A DNA stretch of 64,000 nucleotides from an uncultured Christensenellaceae bacterium (GTDB lineage: Bacteria; Bacillota; Clostridia; Christensenellales; Christensenellaceae). How positions within the stretch are numbered: position 1 is the first letter of the stretch; each line of letters begins with the position of its first letter. The position numbers were made by a program, and so were the translations under genes. Under the pieces are notes generated by a model. It saw nothing but the letters and a program-made list of their open reading frames with translations. It was not told the origin of the DNA and ran no database searches. Positions 43,585-52,217 of the stretch are shown here, piece by piece. The stretch is taken from assembly GCA_934555865.1 (NCBI GenBank), contig CAKTFI010000002.1, positions 1 to 64,000 on the forward strand, given 5' to 3'.

Positions 43585-44320
43585 AGTCATGTTTGAGGTC
43601 AAGGATCTCACCAAGAGCTTCGGCAAGCTCGATGTGCTAAAGGGAATCAACGCGACCTTCCAAAAGGGCGATGTCGCGGCGATCATCGGGCCGTCCGGCG
43701 GCGGCAAGTCCACCTTCATCCGATGCCTGAACCTCCTCGAAAAGCCGACGGGCGGGCAGATCATCTTTGAAGGCACGGACATCACGGCCAAGGGCTTTGA
43801 TGTCAACAAGCACCGACAAAAGGTGGGCATGGTCTTTCAGCAGTTCAACCTGTTCAACAACCTGAACATCCTGGACAATGTGACCATCGCGCTCGACAAG
43901 GTCAAGCATGTGAAGAAGGACGAGGCGGAAAAGAAGGCGATGGAGCTGCTCGCCCGGGTCGGCCTGGCCGACAAGGCGGAAGCCTACCCCTCGCAGCTCT
44001 CCGGCGGGCAGAAGCAGCGTATCGCGATCGTGCGGGCGCTCGCGATGGAGCCGGATGTCCTGCTGTTTGACGAACCGACCTCCGCGCTCGACCCGGAAAT
44101 GGTGGGCGAGGTGCTCGGGGTCATCTCCGACCTGGCAAAGGAGGGGATCACGATGGTGGTCGTCACGCACGAGATGGGCTTCGCGCAAAAGGTCGCGACG
44201 CGCGTCCTGTTCATGGACGGCGGCGTGATCGCCGAGGAGGGAACGCCGAAGGACATCTTCGAAAACCCCAAGAACCCGCGAACCAAGGAATTCTTGTCCA
44301 AGGTCATCAATGTCATCTGA
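43574..44320 (+). CDS. Polar amino acid ABC transporter ATP-binding protein
   Basis: The 248 residues show Walker [11 protein letters not shown]-loop VFQQFNLF, signature LSGGQKQR, Walker [13 protein letters not shown] and the switch His in VVTHEM. It energises import through the preceding permease, with which it overlaps by 11 bases (GTG 43574). ATG 43589 is an alternative start five codons in. Confidence 0.93.
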   Translation: MKSEVMFEVKDLTKSFGKLDVLKGINATFQKGDVAAIIGPSGGGKSTFIRCLNLLEKPTGGQIIFEGTDITAKGFDVNKHRQKVGMVFQQFNLFNNLNILDNVTIALDKVKHVKKDEAEKKAMELLARVGLADKAEAYPSQLSGGQKQRIAIVRALAMEPDVLLFDEPTSALDPEMVGEVLGVISDLAKEGITMVVVTHEMGFAQKVATRVLFMDGGVIAEEGTPKDIFENPKNPRTKEFLSKVINVI

Positions 44321-44398
44321 CGCGGCTGCCGCGCAGAGGAAGTAAAGCAAACAATATACGATAAATAAAAAATTTCAAAATTTTGGAGGATCACAACT

Positions 44399-45430
44399 AT
44401 GTTGCACACGACAAACCCGGAAATTCTGTTCCTGAAACAAGAAGATGTAGTAAACGCTGGTCTCTTGGACATGAAGCAGATCATCGAAGTCACCGAAAAG
44501 ACCTATGCCATGCTCGGCAAGGGGCAGATCAAGAACCCGCCCAAGACAAACACGAGCATTCCCGATAAGGAAAACTGGCAGTCCTTCTTCAACTCCATGC
44601 CCTGCTATATCGGCGGCGATGTGAACATCGCAGGCGTCAAGTGGGCGGCGGAGGCCAAGAAGAACGCGACCATCCCCGGCATCCCCTACGGCATCGACAT
44701 TTCCATCCTGAGCGACCCGGAAACGGTGCTCCCGTTCTGCATCCTGGACGGCACGCTCATCACGGCGATGCGCACCTCGGCGGTGGGCGGCGTCATGGCG
44801 AAATACACAGCGCCCTCCAACGCGACGACGGCCACGCTGGTCGGCGCGGGCGTCATCGGCCGCACGATGGTCTCGGCCATCCACGAGGCGCTGCCGCAGA
44901 TCAAGACGATGTACCTGTGCGACCTCGACCTTGCAAAGGCGGAGGAAATCGCACAGGAATACGGCGACAGCCTCGGTGTGGAGATCATCCCCTCGACGGA
45001 TTCCAAGGGCTGCGCGCTGAAGTCGCAGCTCATCGTGGGGGAGACGACCTCGCGCAAGCCGATCATCGACAAGTCCTGGCTGACCCCCGGCTGCGGCCTC
45101 GTGACCATGCACTCCGGCGAGGTGTGCGAGGAAGTCGTGCTCGCGGCGGACGCGGTGGCGGCGGACTATTGGACGCAGCTAAAGCAGCATGTCAACCCGC
45201 TTTCCAAGCTCACGAAGGAAGGCAAGCTCGTAGAAGGCGAGATCATCGACCTCTGCCAGCTCGTGCTCGGCGAAAAGAAGCTGCGCACCTCGGACGACCA
45301 ATTCGTCATGTCGGCCTCCATGGGCCTCGGCGCGCTGGACATCATGATCGGCTATCAAATGTACCTGAACGCGATGGAAAAGGGTATCGGCACCAAAGTA
45401 AACCTGTGGGATAAGCCCCTCTGGGAATAA
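44399..45430 (+). CDS. Ornithine cyclodeaminase / mu-crystallin family dehydrogenase
   Basis: The 343-residue protein has the family fold. The N-terminal segment FLKQEDVVNAGLLDMKQIIEVTEKTY is followed by the substrate region VKWAAEAKKNATIPGIPYG, and the NAD(P)-binding motif is LVGAGVIGRTM near 145. Members act as ornithine cyclodeaminases, or as ketimine or amino acid dehydrogenases; the chemistry here cannot be settled from sequence. It lies between the ABC ATPase and the binding-protein gene, so its substrate is probably the imported amino acid or a product of it. Confidence 0.82.
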   Translation: MLHTTNPEILFLKQEDVVNAGLLDMKQIIEVTEKTYAMLGKGQIKNPPKTNTSIPDKENWQSFFNSMPCYIGGDVNIAGVKWAAEAKKNATIPGIPYGIDISILSDPETVLPFCILDGTLITAMRTSAVGGVMAKYTAPSNATTATLVGAGVIGRTMVSAIHEALPQIKTMYLCDLDLAKAEEIAQEYGDSLGVEIIPSTDSKGCALKSQLIVGETTSRKPIIDKSWLTPGCGLVTMHSGEVCEEVVLAADAVAADYWTQLKQHVNPLSKLTKEGKLVEGEIIDLCQLVLGEKKLRTSDDQFVMSASMGLGALDIMIGYQMYLNAMEKGIGTKVNLWDKPLWE

Positions 45431-45464
45431 ATTTCAAAATCGTACATAAAGGAGAAATGCTGCG

Positions 45465-46268
45465 ATGAAAAAGTTTTTAGCATTCGCACTCGCGGTCATG
45501 ACGCTGTTCGGCGTCGCCGCCTGCGGCAAGAAGAAGGAAGAAAAGACCAAGCTCGAACAGATCAAGGAGGCCGGCGAGCTCGTGGTCGGCACCTCCGCCG
45601 ACTATGCGCCGTTTGAATTCCACACGGAAGTGGATGGAGCGGACACGATCGTCGGCATCGACATCTCGCTGTGCCAGCACATTGCGGACGAACTCGGCGT
45701 CAAGCTCAAGGTCGTGGACATGTCCTTTGACAACCTCGTTATGAGCCTCAAGCAGGGCGAATTCGACATCGTCGCCGCCTGCATGAGCGCAGACGACAAG
45801 CGTCGGCAGAGCGTGGACTTCACGGATATCGTGTACTATACGGACACTGTGGTCGTCATGAAGAAGGATGTTGCAGAGAGCTTCACCAAGCCGGAAGACC
45901 TCGAAGGCCACAAGGTCGCGGCGCAGACCGGTTCCAAGCCGTATGACAAGGCCGTGGAATTCGCGGGCCAGGACAATGTCGTCGGTCTCACCAAGGTGCA
46001 GGACCTGATCCTCGAAGTGCAGAACGGCAAGGTCGAGGGTGCGCTCATGGACGAATTGGTCGCCAAGGCGTATGTCAGCGCGGACCCGAGCCTCGCGATC
46101 TGCCCGCTCACCTTTGAACGCTCGGCCGACAGCGGCATCCGCATCGGCGTGCAGAAGGGCGACGAGGAATTTTTGGCCAAGCTGAACGAGATCGTCAAGA
46201 AGGTCGTGGACGAAGACCTGATCTCCAAATACACGCTCGACGCACAGGCGCTGATGCCGGAGGAATAA
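45465..46268 (+). CDS. Amino acid ABC transporter substrate-binding lipoprotein
   Basis: The 267 residues begin with a lipoprotein signal (KKFLAFALAVMTLFGVAAC, lipidation at Cys20) and continue as a family-3 periplasmic-type binding protein: ELVVGTSADYAPFEFH, GIDISLCQHIADELG, and MSFDNLVMSLKQGEFDIVAACMS. The ligand-contacting Asp and Arg regions of polar amino acid binders can be seen (DIVAACMS, DDKRRQSVDFT). It is the receptor of the ABC importer encoded by the two first genes of the operon. Ligand unknown. Confidence 0.92.
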   Translation: MKKFLAFALAVMTLFGVAACGKKKEEKTKLEQIKEAGELVVGTSADYAPFEFHTEVDGADTIVGIDISLCQHIADELGVKLKVVDMSFDNLVMSLKQGEFDIVAACMSADDKRRQSVDFTDIVYYTDTVVVMKKDVAESFTKPEDLEGHKVAAQTGSKPYDKAVEFAGQDNVVGLTKVQDLILEVQNGKVEGALMDELVAKAYVSADPSLAICPLTFERSADSGIRIGVQKGDEEFLAKLNEIVKKVVDEDLISKYTLDAQALMPEE

Positions 46269-46277
46269 ACAGAAGCT

Positions 46278-47468
46278 ATGCCCAAGTTGAGTAAGCGCGT
46301 CGATACGTTTACGGATTCCGTAATTCGTCGGATGACGCGAATCAGCGACGCCCGGGAGGGGAGCATCAACCTCTCCCAGGGCTTCCCGGATTTTGATCCG
46401 CCCCAGGTGCTGCTCGACGCCCTGGCCAAGATGGCCAGCGGCGGCGAGCAGCATCAGTATTCCATCACCTTCGGTTCGGAGAACCTGCGCAAGTGCATTG
46501 CGGCGAAGTATTCGCCCCGCTTTGGCTATGACATCGACCCGGAAAGCGAGATCGTCGTGACCTGTGGGTCGACCGAGGCCATGATGGCGGCCATGATGAC
46601 CGTCTGCGACCCGGGCGACAAGGTGATCGTCTTTAGCCCGTTCTATGAGAACTACGGCGCGGACGCCATCCTGTCCGGGGCGGAGCCGATCTATGTCCCG
46701 CTCAATCCGCCGGAATTCGACTTTGACAAGCAGGCGCTGGAGGCCGCGTTCCAGGAGGGCGTGAAGGCCATCATCGTGTGCAACCCCTCGAACCCCTGCG
46801 GCAAGGTGTTCACGCGGGAAGAGCTTACCTATATCCTCTCGCTTGCGGAGCAGTACGACGCTTTCGTCATCACGGACGAGGTGTATGAGCACATCGTGTT
46901 CCCGCCGTATACGCACATTGCGGCGGCGTCGCTGCCGGGCGGGCGCGAACGGGTCATCACCTGCAACTCGCTGTCCAAGACCTTCTCCATCACGGGGTGG
47001 CGGCTCGGGTTCTTGATTGCGCCGCCGGCGGTGGCCGAAAATGTCAAAAAGGTGCACGACTTTTTGACGGTGGGCGCGCCCGCGCCCTTGCAGGAGGCCG
47101 CCTGTGCCGCCTATGGCCTGGGGCAGGACTACTACGACGAATTGGGCGCCATGTACGCCAAAAAGCGGCAGATCTTCATGGACGGGCTGGATTCCATCGG
47201 CCTAAAACACACGGTGCCGCAGGGGTCGTACTTCATCTTGGTGGACATTTCCGACTTTTTGGCCAAGCCGAAGTTCCAGGGCTGGACGGACTTGCAGTTC
47301 TGCGAATGGATGATTGAGGAGGTCGGCGTGGCCGCCGTGCCCGGCTCCAGCTTCTTCCGCGAGCCAATCAACCACCTGATCCGCCTGCACTTCGCGCGCA
47401 GCGAGGATTCCCTGCGCGAGGCGATCGAGCGGCTATCGAAGCTGTCCGCCTATTTGCAGATGGACTAA
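46278..47468 (+). CDS. PLP-dependent aminotransferase, class I
   Basis: The 396 residues match fold-type I aminotransferases: INLSQGFPDFDPP, CGSTEAMMAAM, the Asn/Pro motif NPSNPCGKVF, ITDEVYEHIVF, the PLP lysine in NSLSKTFSITGWRLGF, and the C-terminal Arg in HLIRLHFARSED. Closest in appearance to the kynurenine/aspartate aminotransferase group. It follows the binding protein by 9 bases and is the last gene before the terminator, suggesting transamination of the imported amino acid. Confidence 0.92.
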   Translation: MPKLSKRVDTFTDSVIRRMTRISDAREGSINLSQGFPDFDPPQVLLDALAKMASGGEQHQYSITFGSENLRKCIAAKYSPRFGYDIDPESEIVVTCGSTEAMMAAMMTVCDPGDKVIVFSPFYENYGADAILSGAEPIYVPLNPPEFDFDKQALEAAFQEGVKAIIVCNPSNPCGKVFTREELTYILSLAEQYDAFVITDEVYEHIVFPPYTHIAAASLPGGRERVITCNSLSKTFSITGWRLGFLIAPPAVAENVKKVHDFLTVGAPAPLQEAACAAYGLGQDYYDELGAMYAKKRQIFMDGLDSIGLKHTVPQGSYFILVDISDFLAKPKFQGWTDLQFCEWMIEEVGVAAVPGSSFFREPINHLIRLHFARSEDSLREAIERLSKLSAYLQMD

Positions 47469-47486
47469 ACCGAAGAAAACACAAGA

Positions 47487-47512
47487 AAAGCTCCCGCGTG
47501 GGAGCTTTTTTT
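47487..47512 (+). terminator. Terminator of the amino acid operon
   Basis: GCTCCC (47490-47495) pairs with GGGAGC (47500-47505), extended by AA/TT, followed by seven T. Confidence 0.85.
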
Positions 47513-47821
47513 GCGTCTGCGATATGCTGGGGCCTCCGGTCTTGCCGCGCGGTTTGCGGTGCTTTGCACATTCTGCGCAGCAGGGGACGCCCCACCTGGG
47601 AAAGGCAAAGTTTGAAGTGCGATGCCCGCGGGGGAAATGATTCGCCGAAGCGGCTTCGATTAAGACCGTGCCAAGAAGCGCACTGCCGGGGGGGATGAAC
47701 TGCCGGACGAAATGCCCTGCCCTTCCCATCGCCGGTTGGCGGGTTTGATTTTGGCGCAATTCATCCCCCCTGCGTGGGGGCAACCATTTCGCCGCAGGCC
47801 TCTACGCTTGCCGCTGGAAAT
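47513..47821. other. Gene-free spacer with an 11-bp inverted repeat
   Basis: No gene is supported in these 309 bases. GGGGGGATGAA (47689-47699) and TTCATCCCCCC (47761-47771) form a perfect inverted repeat about 60 bases apart. There is no T run, so it is not an ordinary terminator. Confidence 0.4.
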
Positions 47822-48646
47822 TCATCCTTCCTGCGGCAGCGCCAGGCCCTGTTCGCGGGCGAGGTCGTCGAGCGACTTCAGGGTGTAGCCCTCCGCGCGC
47901 CAGCGGTCGATGAGTGTTCCCAAAATCTCGGCGTTGGTGGCCGAGGTTGAGTGCAAAAGCGCGACCTCGCCCGGGTGCGTGCGCGAGAGAATGGTCTCGA
48001 TCGCCTCGGCGGGCGCGGGCTGCGCGTCGTTTAACCAGTCCTTATACGCAAAGCTCCAAAACACAGGCAGGTAGCCCTGCGCCCGGCACAGCTCCAGGAA
48101 ATTTTCGCTGTACTTGCCCTCCGGCGGGCGGACATAGCGGGGCATCGCCGCCCCCGTAAGCGCCTCATACTTCTCGCAGAGCCCGCCGATCTCCTGCCGG
48201 AACAGCTCCGGCGACGCGGCGGAGAGGTCCTTGTGATTCACCGAATGATTGCACACGAGGTGCCCCTCCGCGGCCATGCGGCGGACGATGTCCGGGCTGG
48301 AATCCACAAAATGTCCGGTCACGAAAAACGCCGCCGGGACCTGCTTTTCGCGAAGGACATCCAGCATCTTGGCGATATAGCCGTTATCATACCCGCAGTC
48401 GAAGGTCAGGTAGAGGGTCTTTTCCTCCGCCTTGCCGAGGCAGAGGTAGGGGTAATTGGAAAGGAACGGCGCGTCGTCGGCGACGGTGGGCTGCCCGCCG
48501 TCCTGCCGAGGCTTATAGTACCAATTGTGCGCGGCGGACGCCGCCGTGGGGATCGCCTCCCGGGTGGAGACGGTCAAAAACACGAGCCCCGCGGCCAGGA
48601 CGGCTAGGCAGGCGAGGCAGAGCGCGGTGACGGTGTTGCTTTTCAT
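47822..48646 (-). CDS. PdaA-like muramic delta-lactam de-N-acetylase
   Basis: The 274-residue protein has one N-terminal membrane segment (about 5-27) and a NodB domain with the delta-lactam deacetylase variant motifs: YLTFDCGYDNGYI in place of TFDDGP, the metal site CNHSVNHKDLS, RPPEGKYSE, and LLHSTSATNAEIL. Characterised relatives prepare muramic-delta-lactam in spore cortex, so its presence suggests a sporulating lineage. ATG 48646 gives the membrane anchor; the long frame to 49513 is a shadow of the sortase gene. Confidence 0.85.
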   Translation of the reverse strand: MKSNTVTALCLACLAVLAAGLVFLTVSTREAIPTAASAAHNWYYKPRQDGGQPTVADDAPFLSNYPYLCLGKAEEKTLYLTFDCGYDNGYIAKMLDVLREKQVPAAFFVTGHFVDSSPDIVRRMAAEGHLVCNHSVNHKDLSAASPELFRQEIGGLCEKYEALTGAAMPRYVRPPEGKYSENFLELCRAQGYLPVFWSFAYKDWLNDAQPAPAEAIETILSRTHPGEVALLHSTSATNAEILGTLIDRWRAEGYTLKSLDDLAREQGLALPQEG

Positions 48647-48725
48647 ACGGCCTCCCGAAGCGGTTTTTGGGGGAACGCCCCCACAAAATAGATATGGCAA
48701 AATTTCGGATTTATGTGCGCGGGCG

Positions 48726-48754
48726 TTGGAAAACGCGGGAAAGGATGCTATACT
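48726..48754 (+). promoter_or_regulatory. Promoter-like sequence directly at the sortase start codon
   Basis: TTGGAA (48726-48731), 17 bases, TATACT (48749-48754). The ATG at 48761 is seven bases beyond the -10 box, so a transcript from here would be almost leaderless. Confidence 0.5.
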
Positions 48755-48760
48755 GAGGCT

Positions 48761-49573
48761 ATGAGAAAACTGGACACGGGGAAGTCCCCCAAGCAATCGA
48801 GATCGAAAAGAAGCCCGCTCGTCACCGCGCTTTTGTGCCTGCTCGCCTGCGGGATGGCGTTTTGCGCCTATCAGGTTACAAGCATCCTTTTGGAGCGCAG
48901 CCGCGGCCGGGAATTGAACCGGGAAATGGAGCAGTTCATCACCTTCCGCCCCGCCGCGCCCGCGACGGAGGAGGACCCGGAACCCGCCAAGCCGACGCTT
49001 TCGGTGGACTTTGACGCCCTGCAGCAGAAGAATGCGGACATCTGCGCCTGGATCGCCTTTCCGGACACGGAGATCAACTATCCCGTCGTGCAGGGCAGCG
49101 ACAATGCCTACTACCTCTCGCACACGGCCAGCGGCGACAAAAACAGCTGCGGCGCGATCTTTGTGGACGCCGCGAGCGCGCGGGACTTTTCGAACGCCAA
49201 GACGATCGTCTACGGCCACCGCATGAACAACGGGTCGATGTTCGCCGGGCTCTTGAAATACCGTGACGCGGCCTATTTCGCGGCGCACCCCTACGGGCTG
49301 CTGGCGACGCCGGAGCAGACCTATGTGCTGGAGGTCTTTGCGGCGGGCGAGGTGGCCGACGACCTGGCAAATTACCGCACCTCGTTTGCGGATGCGGAGG
49401 ACTTCCTTGCGGACATCCGGATGCTGCGCGGCGGCGCGGTGCAGCAGACCGAGCTCACGATTGGCGCGGAGGATCGAGTCGTCATGCTTTCCACCTGCGT
49501 CAAGGGCGATCACAGCAAGCGGTTCGTCGTGCTGGCGCGCCTTGTGCCCTATGGGGACTATGTCTTTGCCTGA
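48761..49573 (+). CDS. Class B sortase
   Basis: A membrane-anchored transpeptidase that attaches secreted proteins to the cell wall. The 270 residues have a basic N-terminus, one membrane segment (about 19-42) and the sortase barrel: ADICAWIAFPDTEINYPVVQG, the catalytic His in VYGHRM (about 151), the catalytic Cys in MLSTCVKGDHSKRF (about 245), and the conserved Arg in the same stretch. The position of the class B insert helix fits. No substrate with a sorting signal is encoded nearby. Confidence 0.9.
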   Translation: MRKLDTGKSPKQSRSKRSPLVTALLCLLACGMAFCAYQVTSILLERSRGRELNREMEQFITFRPAAPATEEDPEPAKPTLSVDFDALQQKNADICAWIAFPDTEINYPVVQGSDNAYYLSHTASGDKNSCGAIFVDAASARDFSNAKTIVYGHRMNNGSMFAGLLKYRDAAYFAAHPYGLLATPEQTYVLEVFAAGEVADDLANYRTSFADAEDFLADIRMLRGGAVQQTELTIGAEDRVVMLSTCVKGDHSKRFVVLARLVPYGDYVFA

Positions 49574-49610
49574 GCCGGGGGAAATGCACGAAAAAAACTG
49601 CCGAAACCTA

Positions 49611-49639
49611 TTGAAATCTGTTCCGTTTTGCGATACAAT
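49611..49639 (+). promoter_or_regulatory. Promoter of tRNA-Thr
   Basis: TTGAAA (49611-49616), 17 bases, TACAAT (49634-49639), 12 bases before the tRNA gene. Confidence 0.75.
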
Positions 49640-49650
49640 AGCAAGGCAGT

Positions 49651-49727
49651 GCTGGTGTAGCTCAGATGGTAGAGCACTTCATTGGTAATGAAGAGGTTCA
49701 TGAGTTCGATTCTCATCACCAGCTCCA
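49651..49727 (+). tRNA. tRNA-Thr (GGT anticodon)
   Basis: Acceptor GCTGGTG pairs with CACCAGC, D arm GCTC/GAGC, anticodon stem CTTCA/TGAAG enclosing TTGGTAA (anticodon GGU, Thr), and T arm ATGAG/CTCAT with loop TTCGATT. CCA is encoded at 49725-49727. The variable loop (AGGTTC) seems one base longer than usual. The AT-rich epimerase region begins just after it. Confidence 0.94.
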
Positions 49728-49734
49728 CTCGTAT

Positions 49735-49771
49735 AAACTTACAGCTCTTTGATGGTGCTGTAAGTTTTTTT
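49735..49771 (+). terminator. Terminator of tRNA-Thr
   Basis: AAACTTACAGC (49735-49745) pairs with GCTGTAAGTTT (49757-49767), followed by a T run. Confidence 0.9.
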
Positions 49772-49964
49772 ATATCCAAAATCCAACCGTTATCAACTTG
49801 AAATGCCCAATCCCCTCTTTTCAGAAAATCGGAAATTTAATGTCAAAACAGTATAAAAATGCCCCCATCAAAGGGCTTTTCGCAAAAGGCGATTCCAATG
49901 CGCAGCAATACTTTTAAAAAAAGACTATACTACATACAAGCCGGAGCTGGGAACAAACCGGAAT

Positions 49965-50978
49965 CTATGTATTTCGCCTTTTTCTTAATTCTTTGATCCA
50001 TTCAATGGTATCTTTTATCGTAGCGCGCATATCCCTATTTTGGAATCCGAATTCTTTCTTTGCTTTTGCATTGCTAAAGTTGGAATTAGAGGATAATGTA
50101 TAGAGGGAATATTTTGTGAAAAGCGGCGTTTGTTTTTTCAAATTGTAGTACAGCTCAAAGAATGGTGCAATGAATTTTGCTAAGCCGATCGGCAATACAA
50201 TTTGAATTCTTTTTCTTCCTTGCAAATCACAAATCAAATCAGATAGCTCCTTAATTGTGATATATCTATTTGATAGAATGTAACACTCTCCTCTGTTATC
50301 TTTTTGGCAAGACCTAATCACACCTTCTGCCACATCCCTAACATCAACAAAATCATACCCGCCTTTTACACAAGCAAAAAGCTTGCCGTTTGAAACTTCC
50401 TTTACCAACTGAGTCAAGTGACTGTTGCCAAAGTCGTTTGGGCCGATAATTCCAGACGGATGAAGAATACAAGCATTCAAATTTTTACTTTTTACTGCGT
50501 CCATAACATACTTTGCAGCTTCTGCTTTTGTTTTTGCATAGGCCCCTTTCACAGTATCCGGATTAAAATCCGTTATTTCTGTGATCAAACCATGGTTGGG
50601 CTTTTCGGGAAGTGCATGGACGGTGCTGATATAAATCAGTTTCGCATTGGCCTCTAAAACCTTATCGACGATGTTTTTGGTGCCATTCACATTCACATTA
50701 TAAACAAGAGGATTATATTTTGATTTTATATACACAACTGCAGCACAGTGAATTACAAACACTTCCTTAGCATCGATATTTTCAAAAATGGATGACAAGG
50801 ATTCTTTTTTTGTAACATCCCCATAATATATTTTGCATTTCAAATTCTTTAGCGATTCGACAGATTCTCCATGCAGAACAAGAGCTCTTATTTCGTTATT
50901 GTCATCTTGCTCTAGTTTTCTTATAATATTATTTCCTAAAAACCCATTTGCTCCTGTGATAATATAAATCTTCTTCAT
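49965..50978 (-). CDS. NAD-dependent epimerase/dehydratase (extended SDR)
   Basis: The 337 residues open with the Rossmann motif YIITGANGFLGNNIIRKL. The family set includes HCAAVVYIKSKYNPLVYNVNVNGTKNIVD, the catalytic Ser/Thr in ISTVHALPE, YAKTKAEAAKYV with the Tyr-x3-Lys pair, and LHPSGIIGPNDFG. Such enzymes act on nucleotide sugars, or on flavonoid/steroid-like ketones. The C-terminal substrate part (FIAPFFELYYNLKKQTPLFTKYSLY) looks like the dihydroflavonol-reductase-like branch. It is much AT-richer than its neighbours and lies next to tRNA-Thr, so it looks acquired. Confidence 0.88.
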   Translation of the reverse strand: MKKIYIITGANGFLGNNIIRKLEQDDNNEIRALVLHGESVESLKNLKCKIYYGDVTKKESLSSIFENIDAKEVFVIHCAAVVYIKSKYNPLVYNVNVNGTKNIVDKVLEANAKLIYISTVHALPEKPNHGLITEITDFNPDTVKGAYAKTKAEAAKYVMDAVKSKNLNACILHPSGIIGPNDFGNSHLTQLVKEVSNGKLFACVKGGYDFVDVRDVAEGVIRSCQKDNRGECYILSNRYITIKELSDLICDLQGRKRIQIVLPIGLAKFIAPFFELYYNLKKQTPLFTKYSLYTLSSNSNFSNAKAKKEFGFQNRDMRATIKDTIEWIKELRKRRNT

Positions 50979-51147
50979 AATACTCTCACTTCTCATTTGA
51001 AAACGATTTTGCCGTTCTATCCATGGCGCGCCATAGAAATGCCATTGGGATTTTGAAATATGGTATTGGGTGAAAATAATCTAGGCAACACGATATAAAA
51101 AGAATGCCAATTTATAAGATGTGTATGCAAAACCTCCTTTTTTGTGT

Positions 51148-51342
51148 TTAGGGCTTTTTGGGTCGCCACGACGACGCAGCGAGTACGATGCCGACGAGGT
51201 TTGTAGCGATGGACAGCCCCAGCAATGTGCCACTCGAAAAGTTGCCAAACGCACTCGTCTCCTTGCCGCAAAAAACCAGATAGGCCACATAGAGCAGAAC
51301 GCCCAGGAAGATGCAGGCGATTCCTGTTTTGCGAATGTTCAT
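51148..51342 (-). CDS. Small membrane protein, two predicted segments
   Basis: A 64-residue protein with a strong ribosome binding site (AAAGGAGGGG before ATG 51342). It starts MNIRKTGIACIFLGVLLYVAYLVFCG (segment 1, about 6-26), has a short polar loop GKETSAFGNFSSG, and a second segment (about 39-57) before SSWRPKKP. No family recognised. Confidence 0.65.
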   Translation of the reverse strand: MNIRKTGIACIFLGVLLYVAYLVFCGKETSAFGNFSSGTLLGLSIATNLVGIVLAASSWRPKKP

Positions 51343-51489
51343 AAAACCCCTCCTTTATTTTAGTATAGCACAACTTTGAGTGATGCGGCGAGGGCGTGTA
51401 AAAACTTTACACAAGCCATACAAAGTGGGTAGGAGAGAGGGTTTCCCCGCCCCGGGAAAGGGGTATACAGGAAGGGGAGGAATTGCGGT

Positions 51490-52179
51490 ATGGATTTTGC
51501 GGAAGCGATCCTCGCGTTTTTCGCGCTGCTCGGCACGGTCGCCTTTGCGATCTCCGGCGCGATGATCGCGATCGAGAAGAATGTAGATCTGTTCGGGGTG
51601 GCCTTTTTGGGGCTGACGACGGCGATGGGCGGCGGGATGCTGCGCGACCTGCTGCTCGGCAAAACGCCGCCTGCACTGTTTTTCGACGCGCTGCACACGG
51701 CGGCGGCCGTCGCGACGGCGCTCTTGGTGTTTACGCTGGCGCGTGTGCGGCGCGCAGCGTTCCTGCGGCACAAAGCGCTCGTCGACCGGGTGAACAACTG
51801 CATCGACGCGCTGGGCCTCGGGGCCTGCTCGGTAACGGGCGCGCGGCTTGCGATGGAGGCCGGCTTTTCCGCGCACACCTTTCTGGTCGTGAGCATGGGG
51901 ATGCTCACGGCGGTGGGCGGCGGCATGCTGCGCGACCTGCTGCTTCGGGAGATCCCCGTCATTTTTAGGCGGCATATCTATGCGCTGGCGTCCATCCTGG
52001 GGGCAGGGGTGTATCTCGCGCTGTGCCGCTGGGGCTGTGCCGAGGTGACGGCGGCGTTTGCCGGGGTCGCGGCGACCTTCCTGCTGCGCATGGCGGCGAC
52101 GCACTTTGACTGGAACCTCCCCCGCGCTTTTCCAGACGGCGAAAAAGGGGATTGGCGAACGCCGGGCAATTCGGTATAA
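51490..52179 (+). CDS. TRIC/UPF0126-family membrane protein
   Basis: The 229 residues match the bacterial trimeric intracellular cation channel family (YicG/UPF0126): seven membrane segments built from two similar halves, each with the motif GGGMLRDLLL (residues 38-47 and 138-147). Family members are potassium-permeable channels or glycine-related transporters. The start at ATG 51490 has AGGAATTGCGG-type spacing to GGGGAGG. The proC promoter (TATAAT near 52171) lies within its 3' end. Confidence 0.9.
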   Translation: MDFAEAILAFFALLGTVAFAISGAMIAIEKNVDLFGVAFLGLTTAMGGGMLRDLLLGKTPPALFFDALHTAAAVATALLVFTLARVRRAAFLRHKALVDRVNNCIDALGLGACSVTGARLAMEAGFSAHTFLVVSMGMLTAVGGGMLRDLLLREIPVIFRRHIYALASILGAGVYLALCRWGCAEVTAAFAGVAATFLLRMAATHFDWNLPRAFPDGEKGDWRTPGNSV

Positions 52180-52217
52180 TGGAAAAAAAGCCCTTTTTGC
52201 GAACGGAGGCAGGAAAG

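Noticed and set aside
39547-43830. 1427-codon open frame on the minus strand over ileS and the ABC genes
   Set aside because: It is the antisense shadow of ileS in GC-rich DNA. The plus strand carries a complete, motif-verified ileS with T-box and promoter.
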